Shown here: positions 19,501-32,466 of the stretch, in pieces
Position numbering within the stretch: position 1 is the stretch's first letter
Layout of the letters: each line of letters starts with the position of its first letter
DNA from: Nemertoderma westbladi
Lineage: Eukaryota > Xenacoelomorpha > Nemertodermatida > Nemertodermatidae
NCBI GenBank assembly: GCA_032718475.1
Contig: JAUCBJ010006114.1
Location: 1-64,000 of the forward strand
Length of the DNA stretch: 64,000 bases
Reading direction: 5' to 3'
Made by a program: the position numbers and the translations under genes
The notes under the pieces: generated by a model
The model's database searches: none
The model's input: the letters and a program-made list of their open reading frames with translations, nothing else
Told to the model about the DNA's origin: nothing

Positions 19501-22500
19501 ACTGGACATACCAATTTCCTCCCTACCCTGTCTCCACTAACGTGTGTAGACTGCACATACCAGTTTCCCCCTGTCCCACTAACGTGTGTAGACTGGACAT
19601 ACCAGTTTTCCCCCTGTCTCCACTAACGAGTGTAGACTGCACATACCAGTTTCCCCCTGTCCCACTAACGTGTGTAGACTGGACATTCCAGTTTCCCCCT
19701 GTCTCCACTAACGTGTGTAGACTGGACATACCAGTTTCCCCCTGTCTCCACTAACGTGTGTAGACTAGACTGGACATACCAGTTTCCTCCCTGTCCCCAC
19801 TAACGTGTGTAGACTGGACATTCCAGTTTCCCCCCTGTCTCCACTAACGTGTGTAGACTGGACATACCAGTTTCCCCCTGTCCCACTAACGTGTGTAGAC
19901 TGGACATACCAGTTTTCCCCCTGTCTCCACTAACGTGTGTAGACTGCACATACCAGTTTCCCCCTGTCCCACTAACGTGTGTAGACTGGACATTCCAGTT
20001 TCCCCCCTGTCTCCACTAACGTGGGTAGATTGGACATGGACATACCAGTTACCTCCCTGTCTCCACTAACGTGTGTAGACTAGACTGGACATACCAGTTT
20101 CCTCCCTGTCCCCACTAACGTGTGTAGACTGGACATACCAGTTTTCCCCCTGTCTCCACTAACGTGTGTAGACTGCAAATACCAGTTTCCCCCTGTCCCA
20201 CTAACGTGTGTAGACTGGACATTCCAGTTTCCCCCCTGTCTCCACTAACGTGTGTAGACTGGACATACCAGTTTCCCCCTGTCCCACTAACGTGTGTAGA
20301 CTGGACATTCCAGTTTCCCCCCTGTCTCCACTAACGTGTGTAGACTGGACATACCAGTTTCCCCCTGTCCCACTAACGTGTGTAGACTGGACATTCCAGT
20401 TTCCCCCCTGTCTCCACTAACGTGTGTAGACTGGACATACCAGTTTCCCCCTGTCCCACTAACGTGTGTAGACTGGACATTCCAGTTTCCCCCCTGTCTC
20501 CACTAACGTGTGTAGACTGCACATACCAGTTTCCCCCTGTCCCACTAACGTGTGTAGACTGGACATTCCAGTTTCCTCCCTGTCCCCACTAACGTGTGTA
20601 GACTGGACATTCCAGTTTCCCCCCTGTCTCCACTAACGTGTGTAGACTGGACATACCAGCTTCCTCCCTGTCTCCACTAACGTGTGTAGACTGGACATTC
20701 CAGTTTCCCCCCTGTCTCCACTAACGTGTGTAGACTGGACATACCAGTTTCCTCCCTGTCCCCACTAACGTGTGTAGACTGGACATTCCAGTTTCCCCCC
20801 TGTCTCCACTAACGTGTGTAGACTGGACATACCAGTTTCCTCCCTGTCCCCACTAACGTGTGTAGACTGGACATACCAATTTCCTCCCTACCCTGTCTCC
20901 ACTAACGTGTGTAGACTGGACATACCAGTTTCCTCCCTGTCCCCACTAACGTGTGTAGACTGCACATACCAGTTTCCCCCTGTCCCACTAACGTGTGTAG
21001 ACTGGACATACCAATTTCCTCCCTGTCCCCACTAACGTGTGTAGACTGGACATTCCAGTTTCCCCCCTGTCTCCACTAACGTGTGTAGACTGGACATACC
21101 AGTTTCCTCCCTGTCCCCACTAACGTGTGTAGACTGGACATACCAATTTCCTCCCTACCCTGTCTCCACTAACGTGTGTAGACTGGACATACCAGTTTCC
21201 TCCCTGTCCCCACTAACGTGTGTAGACTGCACATACCAGTTTCCCCCTGTCCCACTAACGTGTGTAGACTGGACATTCCAGTTTCCCCCCTGTCTCCACT
21301 AACGTGTGTAGACTGGACATACCAGTTTCCCCCCTGTCCCCACTAACGTGTGTAGACTAGACGTGGACATACCAGTTTCCTCCCTGTCTCCACTAACGTG
21401 TGTAGACTGGACAAACCAGTTTCCTCCCTGTCTCCACTAACGTGTGTAGACTGGACAAACCAGTTTCCTCCCTGTCGCCACTAACGTGTGTAGACTGGAC
21501 ATACCAGTTTCCTCCCTGTCCCCACTAACGTGTGTAGACTGGACATACCAATTTCCTCCCTACCCTGTCTCCACTAACGTGTGTAGACTGCACATACCAG
21601 TTTCCCCCTGTCCCACTAACGTGTGTAGACTGGACATTCCAGTTTCCCCCCTGTCTCCACTAACGTGTGTAGACTGGACATACCAGTTTCCCCCTGTCCC
21701 ACTAACGTGTGTAGACTGGACATACCAGTTTTCCCCCTGTCTCCACTAACGAGTGTAGACTGCACATACCAGTTTCCCCCTGTCCCACTAACGTGTGTAG
21801 ACTGGACATTCCAGTTTCCCCCTGTCTCCACTAACGTGTGTAGACTGGACATACCAGTTTCCCCCTGTCTCCACTAACGTGTGTAGACTAGACTGGACAT
21901 ACCAGTTTCCTCCCTGTCCCCACTAACGTGTGTAGACTGGACATTCCAGTTTCCCCCCTGTCTCCACTAACGTGTGTAGACTGGACATACCAGTTTCCCC
22001 CTGTCCCACTAACGTGTGTAGACTGGACATACCAGTTTTCCCCCTGTCTCCACTAACGTGTGTAGACTGCACATACCAGTTTCCCCCTGTCCCACTAACG
22101 TGTGTAGACTGGACATTCCAGTTTCCCCCCTGTCTCCACTAACGTGGGTAGATTGGACATGGACATACCAGTTACCTCCCTGTCTCCACTAACGTGTGTA
22201 GACTAGACTGGACATACCAGTTTCCTCCCTGTCCCCACTAACGTGTGTAGACTGGACATACCAGTTTTCCCCCTGTCTCCACTAACGTGTGTAGACTGCA
22301 AATACCAGTTTCCCCCTGTCCCACTAACGTGTGTAGACTGGACATTCCAGTTTCCCCCCTGTCTCCACTAACGTGTGTAGACTGGACATACCAGTTTCCC
22401 CCTGTCCCACTAACGTGTGTAGACTGGACATTCCAGTTTCCCCCCTGTCTCCACTAACGTGTGTAGACTGGACATACCAGTTTCCCCCTGTCCCACTAAC

Positions 22501-25500
22501 GTGTGTAGACTGGACATTCCAGTTTCCCCCCTGTCTCCACTAACGTGTGTAGACTGGACATACCAGTTTCCCCCTGTCCCACTAACGTGTGTAGACTGGA
22601 CATTCCAGTTTCCCCCCTGTCTCCACTAACGTGTGTAGACTGCACATACCAGTTTCCCCCTGTCCCACTAACGTGTGTAGACTGGACATTCCAGTTTCCT
22701 CCCTGTCCCCACTAACGTGTGTAGACTGGACATTCCAGTTTCCCCCCTGTCTCCACTAACGTGTGTAGACTGGACATACCAGCTTCCTCCCTGTCTCCAC
22801 TAACGTGTGTAGACTGGACATTCCAGTTTCCCCCCTGTCTCCACTAACGTGTGTAGACTGGACATACCAGTTTCCTCCCTGTCCCCACTAACGTGTGTAG
22901 ACTGGACATTCCAGTTTCCCCCCTGTCTCCACTAACGTGTGTAGACTGGACATACCAGTTTCCTCCCTGTCCCCACTAACGTGTGTAGACTGGACATACC
23001 AATTTCCTCCCTACCCTGTCTCCACTAACGTGTGTAGACTGGACATACCAGTTTCCTCCCTGTCCCCACTAACGTGTGTAGACTGCACATACCAGTTTCC
23101 CCCTGTCCCACTAACGTGTGTAGACTGGACATTCCAGTTTCCCCCCTGTCTCCACTAACGTGTGTAGACTGGACATACCAGTTTCCTCCCTGTCCCCACT
23201 AACGTGTGTAGACTAGACGTGGACATACCAGTTTTCCCCCTGTCTCCACTAACGTGTGTAGACTGCAAATACCAGTTTCCCCCTGTCCCACTAACGTGTG
23301 TAGACTGGACATTCCAGTTTCCCCCCTGTCTCCACTAACGTGTGTAGACTGGACATACCAGTTTCCCCCTGTCCCACTAACGTGTGTAGACTGGACATTC
23401 CAGTTTCCCCCCTGTCTCCACTAACGTGTGTAGACTGCACATACCAGTTTCCCCCTGTCCCACTAACGTGTGTAGACTGGACATTCCAGTTTCCTCCCTG
23501 TCCCCACTAACGTGTGTAGACTGGACATTCCAGTTTCCCCCCTGTCTCCACTAACGTGTGTAGACTGGACATACCAGCTTCCTCCCTGTCTCCACTAACG
23601 TGTGTAGACTGGACATTCCAGTTTCCCCCCTGTCTCCACTAACGTGTGTAGACTGGACATACCAGTTTCCTCCCTGTCCCCACTAACGTGTGTAGACTGG
23701 ACATTCCAGTTTCCCCCCTGTCTCCACTAACGTGTGTAGACTGGACATACCAGTTTCCTCCCTGTCCCCACTAACGTGTGTAGACTGGACATACCAATTT
23801 CCTCCCTACCCTGTCTCCACTAACGTGTGTAGACTGGACATACCAGTTTCCTCCCTGTCCCCACTAACGTGTGTAGACTGCACATACCAGTTTCCCCCTG
23901 TCCCACTAACGTGTGTAGACTGGACATTCCAGTTTCCCCCCTGTCTCCACTAACGTGTGTAGACTGGACATACCAGTTTCCCCCTGTCCCACTAACGTGT
24001 GTAGACTGGACATACCAGTTTTCCCCCTGTCTCCACTAACGAGTGTAGACTGCACATACCAGTTTCCCCCTGTCCCACTAACGTGTGTAGACTGGACATT
24101 CCAGTTTCCCCCTGTCTCCACTAACGTGTGTAGACTGGACATACCAGTTTCCCCCTGTCTCCACTAACGTGTGTAGACTAGACTGGACATACCAGTTTCC
24201 TCCCTGTCCCCACTAACGTGTGTAGACTGGACATTCCAGTTTCCCCCCTGTCTCCACTAACGTGTGTAGACTGGACATACCAGTTTCCCCCTGTCCCACT
24301 AACGTGTGTAGACTGGACATACCAGTTTTCCCCCTGTCTCCACTAACGTGTGTAGACTGCACATACCAGTTTCCCCCTGTCCCACTAACGTGTGTAGACT
24401 GGACATTCCAGTTTCCCCCCTGTCTCCACTAACGTGGGTAGATTGGACATGGACATACCAGTTACCTCCCTGTCTCCACTAACGTGTGTAGACTAGACTG
24501 GACATACCAGTTTCCTCCCTGTCCCCACTAACGTGTGTAGACTGGACATACCAGTTTTCCCCCTGTCTCCACTAACGTGTGTAGACTGCAAATACCAGTT
24601 TCCCCCTGTCCCACTAACGTGTGTAGACTGGACATTCCAGTTTCCCCCCTGTCTCCACTAACGTGTGTAGACTGGACATACCAGTTTCCCCCTGTCCCAC
24701 TAACGTGTGTAGACTGGACATTCCAGTTTCCCCCCTGTCTCCACTAACGTGTGTAGACTGGACATACCAGTTTCCCCCTGTCCCACTAACGTGTGTAGAC
24801 TGGACATTCCAGTTTCCCCCCTGTCTCCACTAACGTGTGTAGACTGGACATACCAGTTTCCCCCTGTCCCACTAACGTGTGTAGACTGGACATTCCAGTT
24901 TCCCCCCTGTCTCCACTAACGTGTGTAGACTGCACATACCAGTTTCCCCCTGTCCCACTAACGTGTGTAGACTGGACATTCCAGTTTCCTCCCTGTCCCC
25001 ACTAACGTGTGTAGACTGGACATTCCAGTTTCCCCCCTGTCTCCACTAACGTGTGTAGACTGGACATACCAGCTTCCTCCCTGTCTCCACTAACGTGTGT
25101 AGACTGGACATTCCAGTTTCCCCCCTGTCTCCACTAACGTGTGTAGACTGGACATACCAGTTTCCTCCCTGTCCCCACTAACGTGTGTAGACTGGACATT
25201 CCAGTTTCCCCCCTGTCTCCACTAACGTGTGTAGACTGGACATACCAGTTTCCTCCCTGTCCCCACTAACGTGTGTAGACTGGACATACCAATTTCCTCC
25301 CTACCCTGTCTCCACTAACGTGTGTAGACTGGACATACCAGTTTCCTCCCTGTCCCCACTAACGTGTGTAGACTGCACATACCAGTTTCCCCCTGTCCCA
25401 CTAACGTGTGTAGACTGGACATTCCAGTTTCCCCCCTGTCTCCACTAACGTGTGTAGACTGGACATACCAGTTTCCTCCCTGTCCCCACTAACGTGTGTA

Positions 25501-25655
25501 GACTAGACGTGGACATACCAGTTTTCCCCCTGTCTCCACTAACGTGTGTAGACTGCAAATACCAGTTTCCCCCTGTCCCACTAACGTGTGTAGACTGGAC
25601 ATTCCAGTTTCCCCCCTGTCTCCACTAACGTGTGTAGACTGGACATACCAGTTTC
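16520..25655 (+). repeat. 43-bp minisatellite with 2.1-2.3 kb higher-order repeats
   Basis: About 9.1 kb of units GTGTGTAGACTGGACATACC then AGTTTCC followed by a C/T-rich CCCTGTC(T/C)CCACTAAC, 42-44 bp, about 210 copies. Variants (GGACATTCC, TGCACATACC, the insertion CTACCC) recur in a fixed order. The marker GTGGGTAGATTGGACATGG occurs near 20020, 22145 and 24433, and other blocks recur at 20814/22937/25227, giving steps of 2123 and 2290 bp. The unit contains the inverted pair ACTGG-ACATA-CCAGT. The short open frames inside it are chance products of the repeat. It ends in mid-unit at the primer dimer. Confidence 0.97.
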
Positions 25656-25707
25656 AGTACTCTGCGTTGATACCACTGCTTAAGCAGTGGTATCAACGCA
25701 GAGTACT
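25656..25707. other. head-to-head SMART PCR primer dimer (library artefact)
   Basis: A perfect 52-base palindrome. Its right half (25682-25707) begins AAGCAGTGGTATCAACGCAG and continues GAGTACT; the left half is the exact reverse complement. This is the sequence of the Clontech SMART IS/CDS primer, also used for whole-genome amplification in low-input long-read kits. It is not biological. The DNA left and right of it may come from different molecules. Confidence 0.95.
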
Positions 25708-27200
25708 TATATAGTATCTGGTTGGCGATGTGTGCATTGTACTTGACACAATGAACCCGGAGTAGCATTTTTGTGAATGTGCCATCCAGAGATTTGGTGT
25801 CCTCAGCAGTTAGAGCAAAGCATGGACTCCCATAGTCATCAGCAAAGTCTAGATCAGTTAGGTACTTGGAAGGATTTCCTCGACTTCTGGAGCCAGTAGG
25901 TGGAGATATCATCACCCCCATCATCATTATGATGATCTAAGGGCATGCGTAGAACATAGTCAACCACAATTATGAACAAGAATGGTGCAAGTGTGTCTCC
26001 CTGGAGGACGCCCCATAACACTTCAAATGGTTCTGTGTCACCGTCAACAGTAGACACAAATGTTGTCGAACCATCGTATACTGATCTGATTGCTGCAATA
26101 ATTTCATCAGCAATCCAATATAATGAAAGTATGCTGAACATACGTGAGCGAGAGACTGAATCAAAGGCCTTGAATAAGTCAACAAAGATAACAGCCAGAT
26201 GCCTGTCTTTCTTTTTTGATAACTCTTAAATAATCCTTGTAAGTGCCAAAATGGGCTCCATGGTCCCGTCCCACGACCTTTACGGAACCCATTCTGATTT
26301 CCACGGAGCAGTTTCTCAATGGGATCCCGATGCGATTTAGTAGAATTATATTGTATAGCTTTGCAGCAATCGAGATTAATGAGATTCCCGGAAAAGAACC
26401 ATAGAGTGTTAGGTTGCCCTTCTTAGGAACTGGCACCAACTTATTTGTTTTCATTTCTTGTGGGACTCTTGTTGTTCGGTACATGTCTACTATGATGGGA
26501 TAGATGAGCTTTAAACACTCAGGTATTTTAAAGACCTCAAGGGGAACACCATCTACTCCACTGGCACGATTGGTCTTAATGCTCTTTGCAGCAGCCTTCA
26601 CTTCTGCAAAGGATATATCGTCAATGGGAATATCTGGGAGTACAGACTCCGACACTTTTACTTCTATAAAGTTATCAGGCAATACCCTGTCATTATTGAG
26701 GAGCTTTTCAAAGTGGGCCTTCCAAGTTCCAACCATTGAGGCGATCGGCTGGTGATTCAGTCTTAACCTTGGTGGTTGGTTGGCTTTTCCGCCCAGTAAG
26801 CAAGTTGATCGATTTCCATGCCTGGGATGATTGCCTGCTGTCGTCAGCATCATTGATGGCATCAACCTGTTGGTTTATTAGCTCCTGTAGATTAACAGAG
26901 TACTGCCTGTTCAGGGACCTAGATGTAGCCTTAACTGCATTCTTGGCTGCTGTAGTCTGAGTCGGGACTCTTTCTGTGCCTTACACCTTATATAGGTCAT
27001 TTCGGCACTTCTGAATTTTGTTGTCAGTCCAGGGGGCCCTTTTCCTTTTTCGAGGGTATAGGCCTACAGGAACTGTTTCTGCAGCTGCTAACTTAACTGC
27101 TTCTGTGAACAGTGAAGGCAGTATAGCCCTCGCAGTCATCTGCCGCCTCAGGTCAGAGGCAAGAATAAAGAACGTCATGCCGGTACTTGTTGCTCAGCTG
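25708..27200 (-). pseudogene. RTE-like LINE, reverse transcriptase region, broken
   Basis: Reading leftwards on the minus strand: a linker with VGLYPRKRKRAPWTDNKIQK (about 27100), a segment with VKAAAKSIKTNRASGVDGVP and VPVPKKGNLTLYGSFPGISL (26179-26865), the catalytic area with WGVLQGDTLAPFLFIIVVDY (25854-26141), then YLTDLDFADD joined directly to SLDGTFTKMLLRVHC of the C-terminal part. So the stretch after the FADD catalytic aspartates is deleted. The pieces lie in three frames. No endonuclease is seen. The copy stops exactly at the primer dimer, although the related copy at 42.25-42.6 kb continues past that point. Confidence 0.88.
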
Positions 27201-29964
27201 TAGTGTGAAGCTGGATCCTGGATCTCACACTTGGCTGTTGCAACAGAGAGGACCAGTCCCAGTCCCAGTCCCAGTCATGCCTGCATGCCGCGGCAAGGCA
27301 GATTTCGTTGTTCTGCTAGCACGCAGACTAAGTCTTACCTTGGACACAATACAGCAATAAGGCAGTGAAGAAGGGTCTAAGTGTAAATGCATTAGGCCCT
27401 ACAGTCTTGTATAGAGCTCCTGTATTTCCTACGAAACAGTACGTGTCCAGCCTGCCAGCAGCAGAGCAGCCTGATGTTGATGTTACCGGTATACTAACTA
27501 CAAAACTAACCTCGTTAGGTAATCCCGAAACTCTTTGCTTTTCAGTTGTCCCAATAAATTTCGCACCATATTTGATGACATACTGATTTTTTTATCTTTG
27601 GTATTTTCTACCGGTACCGTACTCACTCAATGAATAGACCTACACGAATAATGTCAGATTGTCAGAATGTAGGCTACTGTCAGACTGTACTAGGTAGGTT
27701 AACTGACTGACTGAAGCTGATAAGCATACTGCGATAGCCGATAGGCCTATTGTCTGACTGCCATAACTGTAAGTTAGTTCATCATCATCGTGTCTGCACG
27801 GTACTTCACATAGCGCCCCATTTGGTGATCTCCAGTGAATGTTTGGATTTGACCTGACCAAATTGGTTTACTACGGAAGATCCGCAGTGGGCACACCTGA
27901 GCGGGTGTGGGCCACTCGGAATCCGACGAGGCGGCGCACATATTGACATTTGGCGTATGTACATTTCTTACAGTAGGGGGCCACTGGGTTAAGAGTTTTT
28001 ACGGTATACTTAATATGAGCATAAAGAAGAAAGTGTTGGCGATGTATCTGAAAAATAAATAAATAAACATTGCTCTTTGTCTCTCTCAAGTCCATCTGAT
28101 TATATTAATTACTTAATGTTATATATTCTATCTGGAATAAATTAGTTATGAACTAAAGTGTCGTGATACTACACAAAAAAGAGAATGTATCAAAGAAATG
28201 AAAAGAAAGGCAATGTTATAGTAAATGGATTTGTGTTATGCAACACTCTGCAGCAGCTGCTGGCTCCGAGGTAACTAATTTTGTATAGCCTGGGACTACT
28301 GACTGTCTCTGGGTAGTATATTGAAGACATAAGTCTGTGAAGGGGAGATAATGTTTACTTTAGCTTTGATTTATGTTGTCAGCCCGGGGCGTCCTTCCGG
28401 TTCAATGAGTTATTGGGCAGATTTATTACATTGCAAGACTGTTTGATGCTTATTGAATATGGATCGAGGTGAAGTTATTATTATAAACATTGTCTAATTA
28501 AACAGAGTTATCAGGATGTAAAACTCATTTTGTATAATGTAGTATCCTCAGACCACCTGTGACAAATATTGATGAATTGGGATAAATAGGGCTGTAGGAT
28601 GGGAGTTGGTGTGTAAGCCGCCTATGGAATCGGAAGAATATATCAAATTGACTGTTTTATATAACATTGACCTGCGGAATCAATGAGAATTGTTATGGAA
28701 GTAGAAATCTAATATTTATATCAAACACATCAACACATGCTTGGTACTGTATCAGGGGATTGCCGCCTGTCAATATGTACACGTTCTCTGAACCCAGAGT
28801 TATACTGCCGTATTTGGGCGAATACGACAGGCTACTGTACTATACAGTACGTTTGTTGTGGTTAGTGACGAGTTGTTAGTATCTCATGCAAAATAAATGT
28901 AGGACTTTGTAATTATTTTGCAAATATTGGGACCATGCATTTTCTAACTTACAGGTTTCGTTGCATTGCTTGATCAAACTTATCCTGTATTCTATAATGC
29001 GTGATATTTTACTCTCCAACGTCGGTAGAGGTGAGAAGAGGTGTGCTGTTGGTCTGCCTCTGCGTCATTGGGGCGGGGGGTTGGGGATAGTGTCAGATTC
29101 ATCTATTCGTGTTGATGGTTGGTGAGGATTCTACTTCTGGCTAGGTCTGGCCTAGAGTAGAAGCAGTTCCGCGGCAATAATAATATTGCTCCTCAAAAGA
29201 GGTCCCTTACTGCATCAGGGACGCGTTTTTCGACAGAGCCCCGTCAGTTAGTTCATTAGAATGATAAATACAGTATGCAGTACATGCAGTAATAGATCTT
29301 CTGAGCGTACCGGAACCGGTGCGGTAGGCCAACTCCAGTACTCCTTACACAGATAAACTGATAAAGCATAGGCATACAACTGCTGAACTGTACAGGCTGA
29401 AAGGCTGTAGACTGGTAGAGAGCAACAACAATAATACTGCAGTACTGTAATACAAATACAAAAGTCTGTGTCTGAAAGCTGGAAAGTACCCTACTGATAA
29501 AACCAGGAAATACAGTACCGTACTGCAGTATCCAGGTAGGTCTGGCTGAGTACTGGAGTAGAATGATAAATCTAACAAGGTCGTAAACAGACAATACCGG
29601 TACTGCAATAATACAGAAATATATTTCCAGTAATTTCAGTATTTAGAATACAAATTTCTTTCATTTCCAACACAAGCGATATTGATTCGCCATCAATATA
29701 CAGTACCTGTACCACGAACAGTTCAGTAGTTTGTTTACCAGTTATGCAGTTAACAGCCTGGGATATCAGGATATTGTAGTACTGTACAGTACAGCAGTAC
29801 AGCAGTATATTCAGAATGCAGATATTATGTTTCCATAGGTACCGGACCGGTACTGATATGTACTCAAATACGTAAGTGTACATACATGCTGCATGCTACG
29901 CCTACACCTACGGCGCCTAAGCCTACACCTACAACGTATACCTACCCAGTTTCAGCTTTAATTA
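27201..29964. other. intergenic, no recognisable gene
   Basis: Low-coding, AT-rich DNA with short open frames only. It contains a CCAGTC triplication near 27257, several TACCGGTA and GTACTGCAGTAC words near 27490-29870, and nothing that resembles a known exon or element. Confidence 0.5.
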
Positions 29965-29973
29965 AATACAGAA

Positions 29974-30549
29974 GGATACATGACCGAACGTAATCAGGAT
30001 CGAATGTAACATAGTTATTTCGTATCGAACGTAACTGCAATTATGTTACATTGGATCCTATAACTATGTTACATTCGATCTACAAATTACTAAGCTCGAA
30101 TGTACAGATTTAAAGGAGCAGGTTACAGACAGAGGCGTGTTGGAGTTGGGGGAACCAAAACAATAAACGAAAGTTAACAGATGTTACAAGATTATGCAGG
30201 TTACTTTTATTTAAATGCTGAAAGGAGCAGAGAGGCGTGTTGGGGGAACCAAAACAATAAACGAAAGTTAACACATGTTACAAGATTATGGAGGTTACTT
30301 AATTGGGTCTTGGGTCTTTGTTTTATACTCACCAAACTGTTTCTTCCTGTAAATAAACGAAGCATTTCATCGGTTAACTCCTGAAATCAAAACACAACTG
30401 AAATAAATGTATGTTACATTCGAGCTTAGTAATTTGTAGATCGAATGCAACATAGTTATAGGATCCAATGTAACATAATTGATGTCACGTTCGATTCGTA
30501 AAAACTATGTTACATTCGATCCTGATTACGTTCGTTCGGTCTGTCACCC
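29974..30549. mobile_element. 576-bp MITE with 9-bp target duplication
   Basis: It is flanked by the direct repeat AATACAGAA (29965-29973 and 30550-30558). The ends are inverted (left GACCGAACGTAATCAGGATC, right its complement with a small insertion), and arms of about 130 bases share CTATAACTATGTTACATTCG-type blocks. The centre carries a tandem pair of about 115 bp (GGAACCAAAACAATAAACGA twice). The 9-bp duplication and long arms fit a Mutator-like non-autonomous element. No protein is encoded. Confidence 0.82.
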
Positions 30550-30558
30550 AATACAGAA

Positions 30559-32466
30559 ATATCGAAATGAGATAAAATGTTTTTCAGACATTTCACCCTC
30601 TAACGGAAAACTTTAGAAATGCAAATGGAGCAGCGTCCCCAAAAAGGCACAGCCAGTCAGCCAGTGTTACTATATCCATGATTTTGCGATATTAGACTAT
30701 TATTCAATATATAGTAAATAGTAAATACATATTATATAAACAAGATATGGGCATAGGGCCTACAGTTCTTTCTACCCATTTTGAAAATATGTGCTGTATG
30801 CGAAGGTGTAGGCGTATGCACATGCTTTGCTTAGGTGTAGATGAGGCGTATGTTAGGCGTTTGGGGTAGGCTTGGGTGTTTGTGGGTGTAGGCGTTGGCA
30901 TAGCCGGGAAGTAGTTGTAGATATAGGCGTAGTCTTTGCCAATTTAGCCAAAATAGACTTGGTATAATAAACAAATTCTATGATCCTGCTTCAACAGTGT
31001 CACGACATCGCAATGCATCATGGGTTATCCTCGTAGAGAATTGTTGGCGATTTTGTCAAATGTTACTGTAGACTCCCAAATAAACTTCTAAACCAGATTG
31101 CCTCATGTGCTCCATACTGTAGTAGTTTGCAGCAACATATTCCACTTCAGTTGTCTACCCTTACATACACATGATAGGGCTCCTTAATTCTTTAATAAAA
31201 TATAGAATGGAATAGGCCTACAGTGTTAGAAAATAAATTTAACTGCAGTATTGCATCCATAATATTATACAGCGATTCCAATTATTGTACTCTTCAAGTC
31301 CTGATGCTGCCTTACTCAATGTTACATAATTGTTCTGGAATATTTATGAGGCATTCGCTGGGAAAAAAGTAAATTCAATGCATTCCCGTGAGATACTTTT
31401 TTTCTCCACGGAAAAATGTATAATTTTTCTCTTGATTTTGGGGTATATTCGGCGAAAATTTTCCCAGCGAAAAAATAATATAAGAAAATGTGAAAATATT
31501 ATTTTGGTGTAATTTCTTAAATTTTACTACTTGTATTGAAAGTGCATCGAAGGAGAAAAGTTTTGCACGTAAAAAATCTATGCAATGCACACAATCAAAA
31601 GTTATGTAACAGAATGAAAAGGCCAATGGAATTAGTATGGAATGAATAAACCAATCTTGGGTTGTTGCGCCAATGTTGTTCATTGGTTATAGGGCTGTGG
31701 CACCGTGGTGTGTTTGTTAGGAAGCCCACTAAAGTTGTAATAACTTTCTAAGGCCAATTCAACTGTATTTTAGAGATATTTTACTTCACACCGAAACAAC
31801 TAACAATAATAAGGCCAATCTTGTGGGGCGAGCCACGAAGTCTAGGTGAGCGGTTCAATTAGTCTGTCGTTGTCGTTTGATATGTTTGAACGCTAAATAA
31901 GCCGGTAAATCTTTAATATAGTTGAACCTAACTTGGCACAAACACATGTAGTCTATAAAAAGTTTAGAAACTCTAGACACAGACAGACTTATATAGTTAA
32001 TCTGCCGACCGCTATGGGGAGTGACCAGGTCCACTAATTATATTGCTAAGCAAAGGCCCATAGAATAAGCCCCACACTCGTGTTGTTACTAACATCAAGA
32101 ATGTTCGTCAATCAAGTAGGGGCCTACCGATAATATCTCACATGCACGTAGAAACATGAATACAGTAGATCAGATATTTCTAAACAAATTCCGATGTGTT
32201 GGAAACCTTTCATCGAGCACTTGAGATGAGAATACCAGTTAGTTAATAATATAATACTTAATAATTATAACATGGGGAATTACTCTCTGTTAGTTTTAGT
32301 ATGACCGACTTTACTAACTAATTTTCAAAATAGGAGGACTATTAAACACTAAACAACTATTTACAACATTTCCCATTCGACTGTTAAACGACAATAGCAG
32401 TAACAATTTACACCATTACAATATAATAACGAAATATGAGAGACATTAAAATATTGCGTACCGAAA
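30559..32466. other. intergenic, no recognisable gene
   Basis: AT-rich with short chance frames. A segment near 31860-31990 resembles one near 33640-33770 (shared GTCTGTCG, CTAACTT and AGTTTAGAAA words), probably a dispersed repeat. Nothing else can be supported. Confidence 0.45.

Noticed and set aside
16661-25448. Many short frames with repeated VCRLDIPVS or SSLHTLV peptides
   Set aside because: Products of the 43-bp minisatellite; the frame breaks every few units and both strands are open.
3338-25655. Tandem arrays as possible CRISPR loci
   Set aside because: No unique spacers between repeats, no cas genes, eukaryotic introns around them.
25656-25707. The palindrome as a biological cruciform or transposon footprint
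   Set aside because: It equals a commercial primer base for base on both sides, which is far more likely an artefact.
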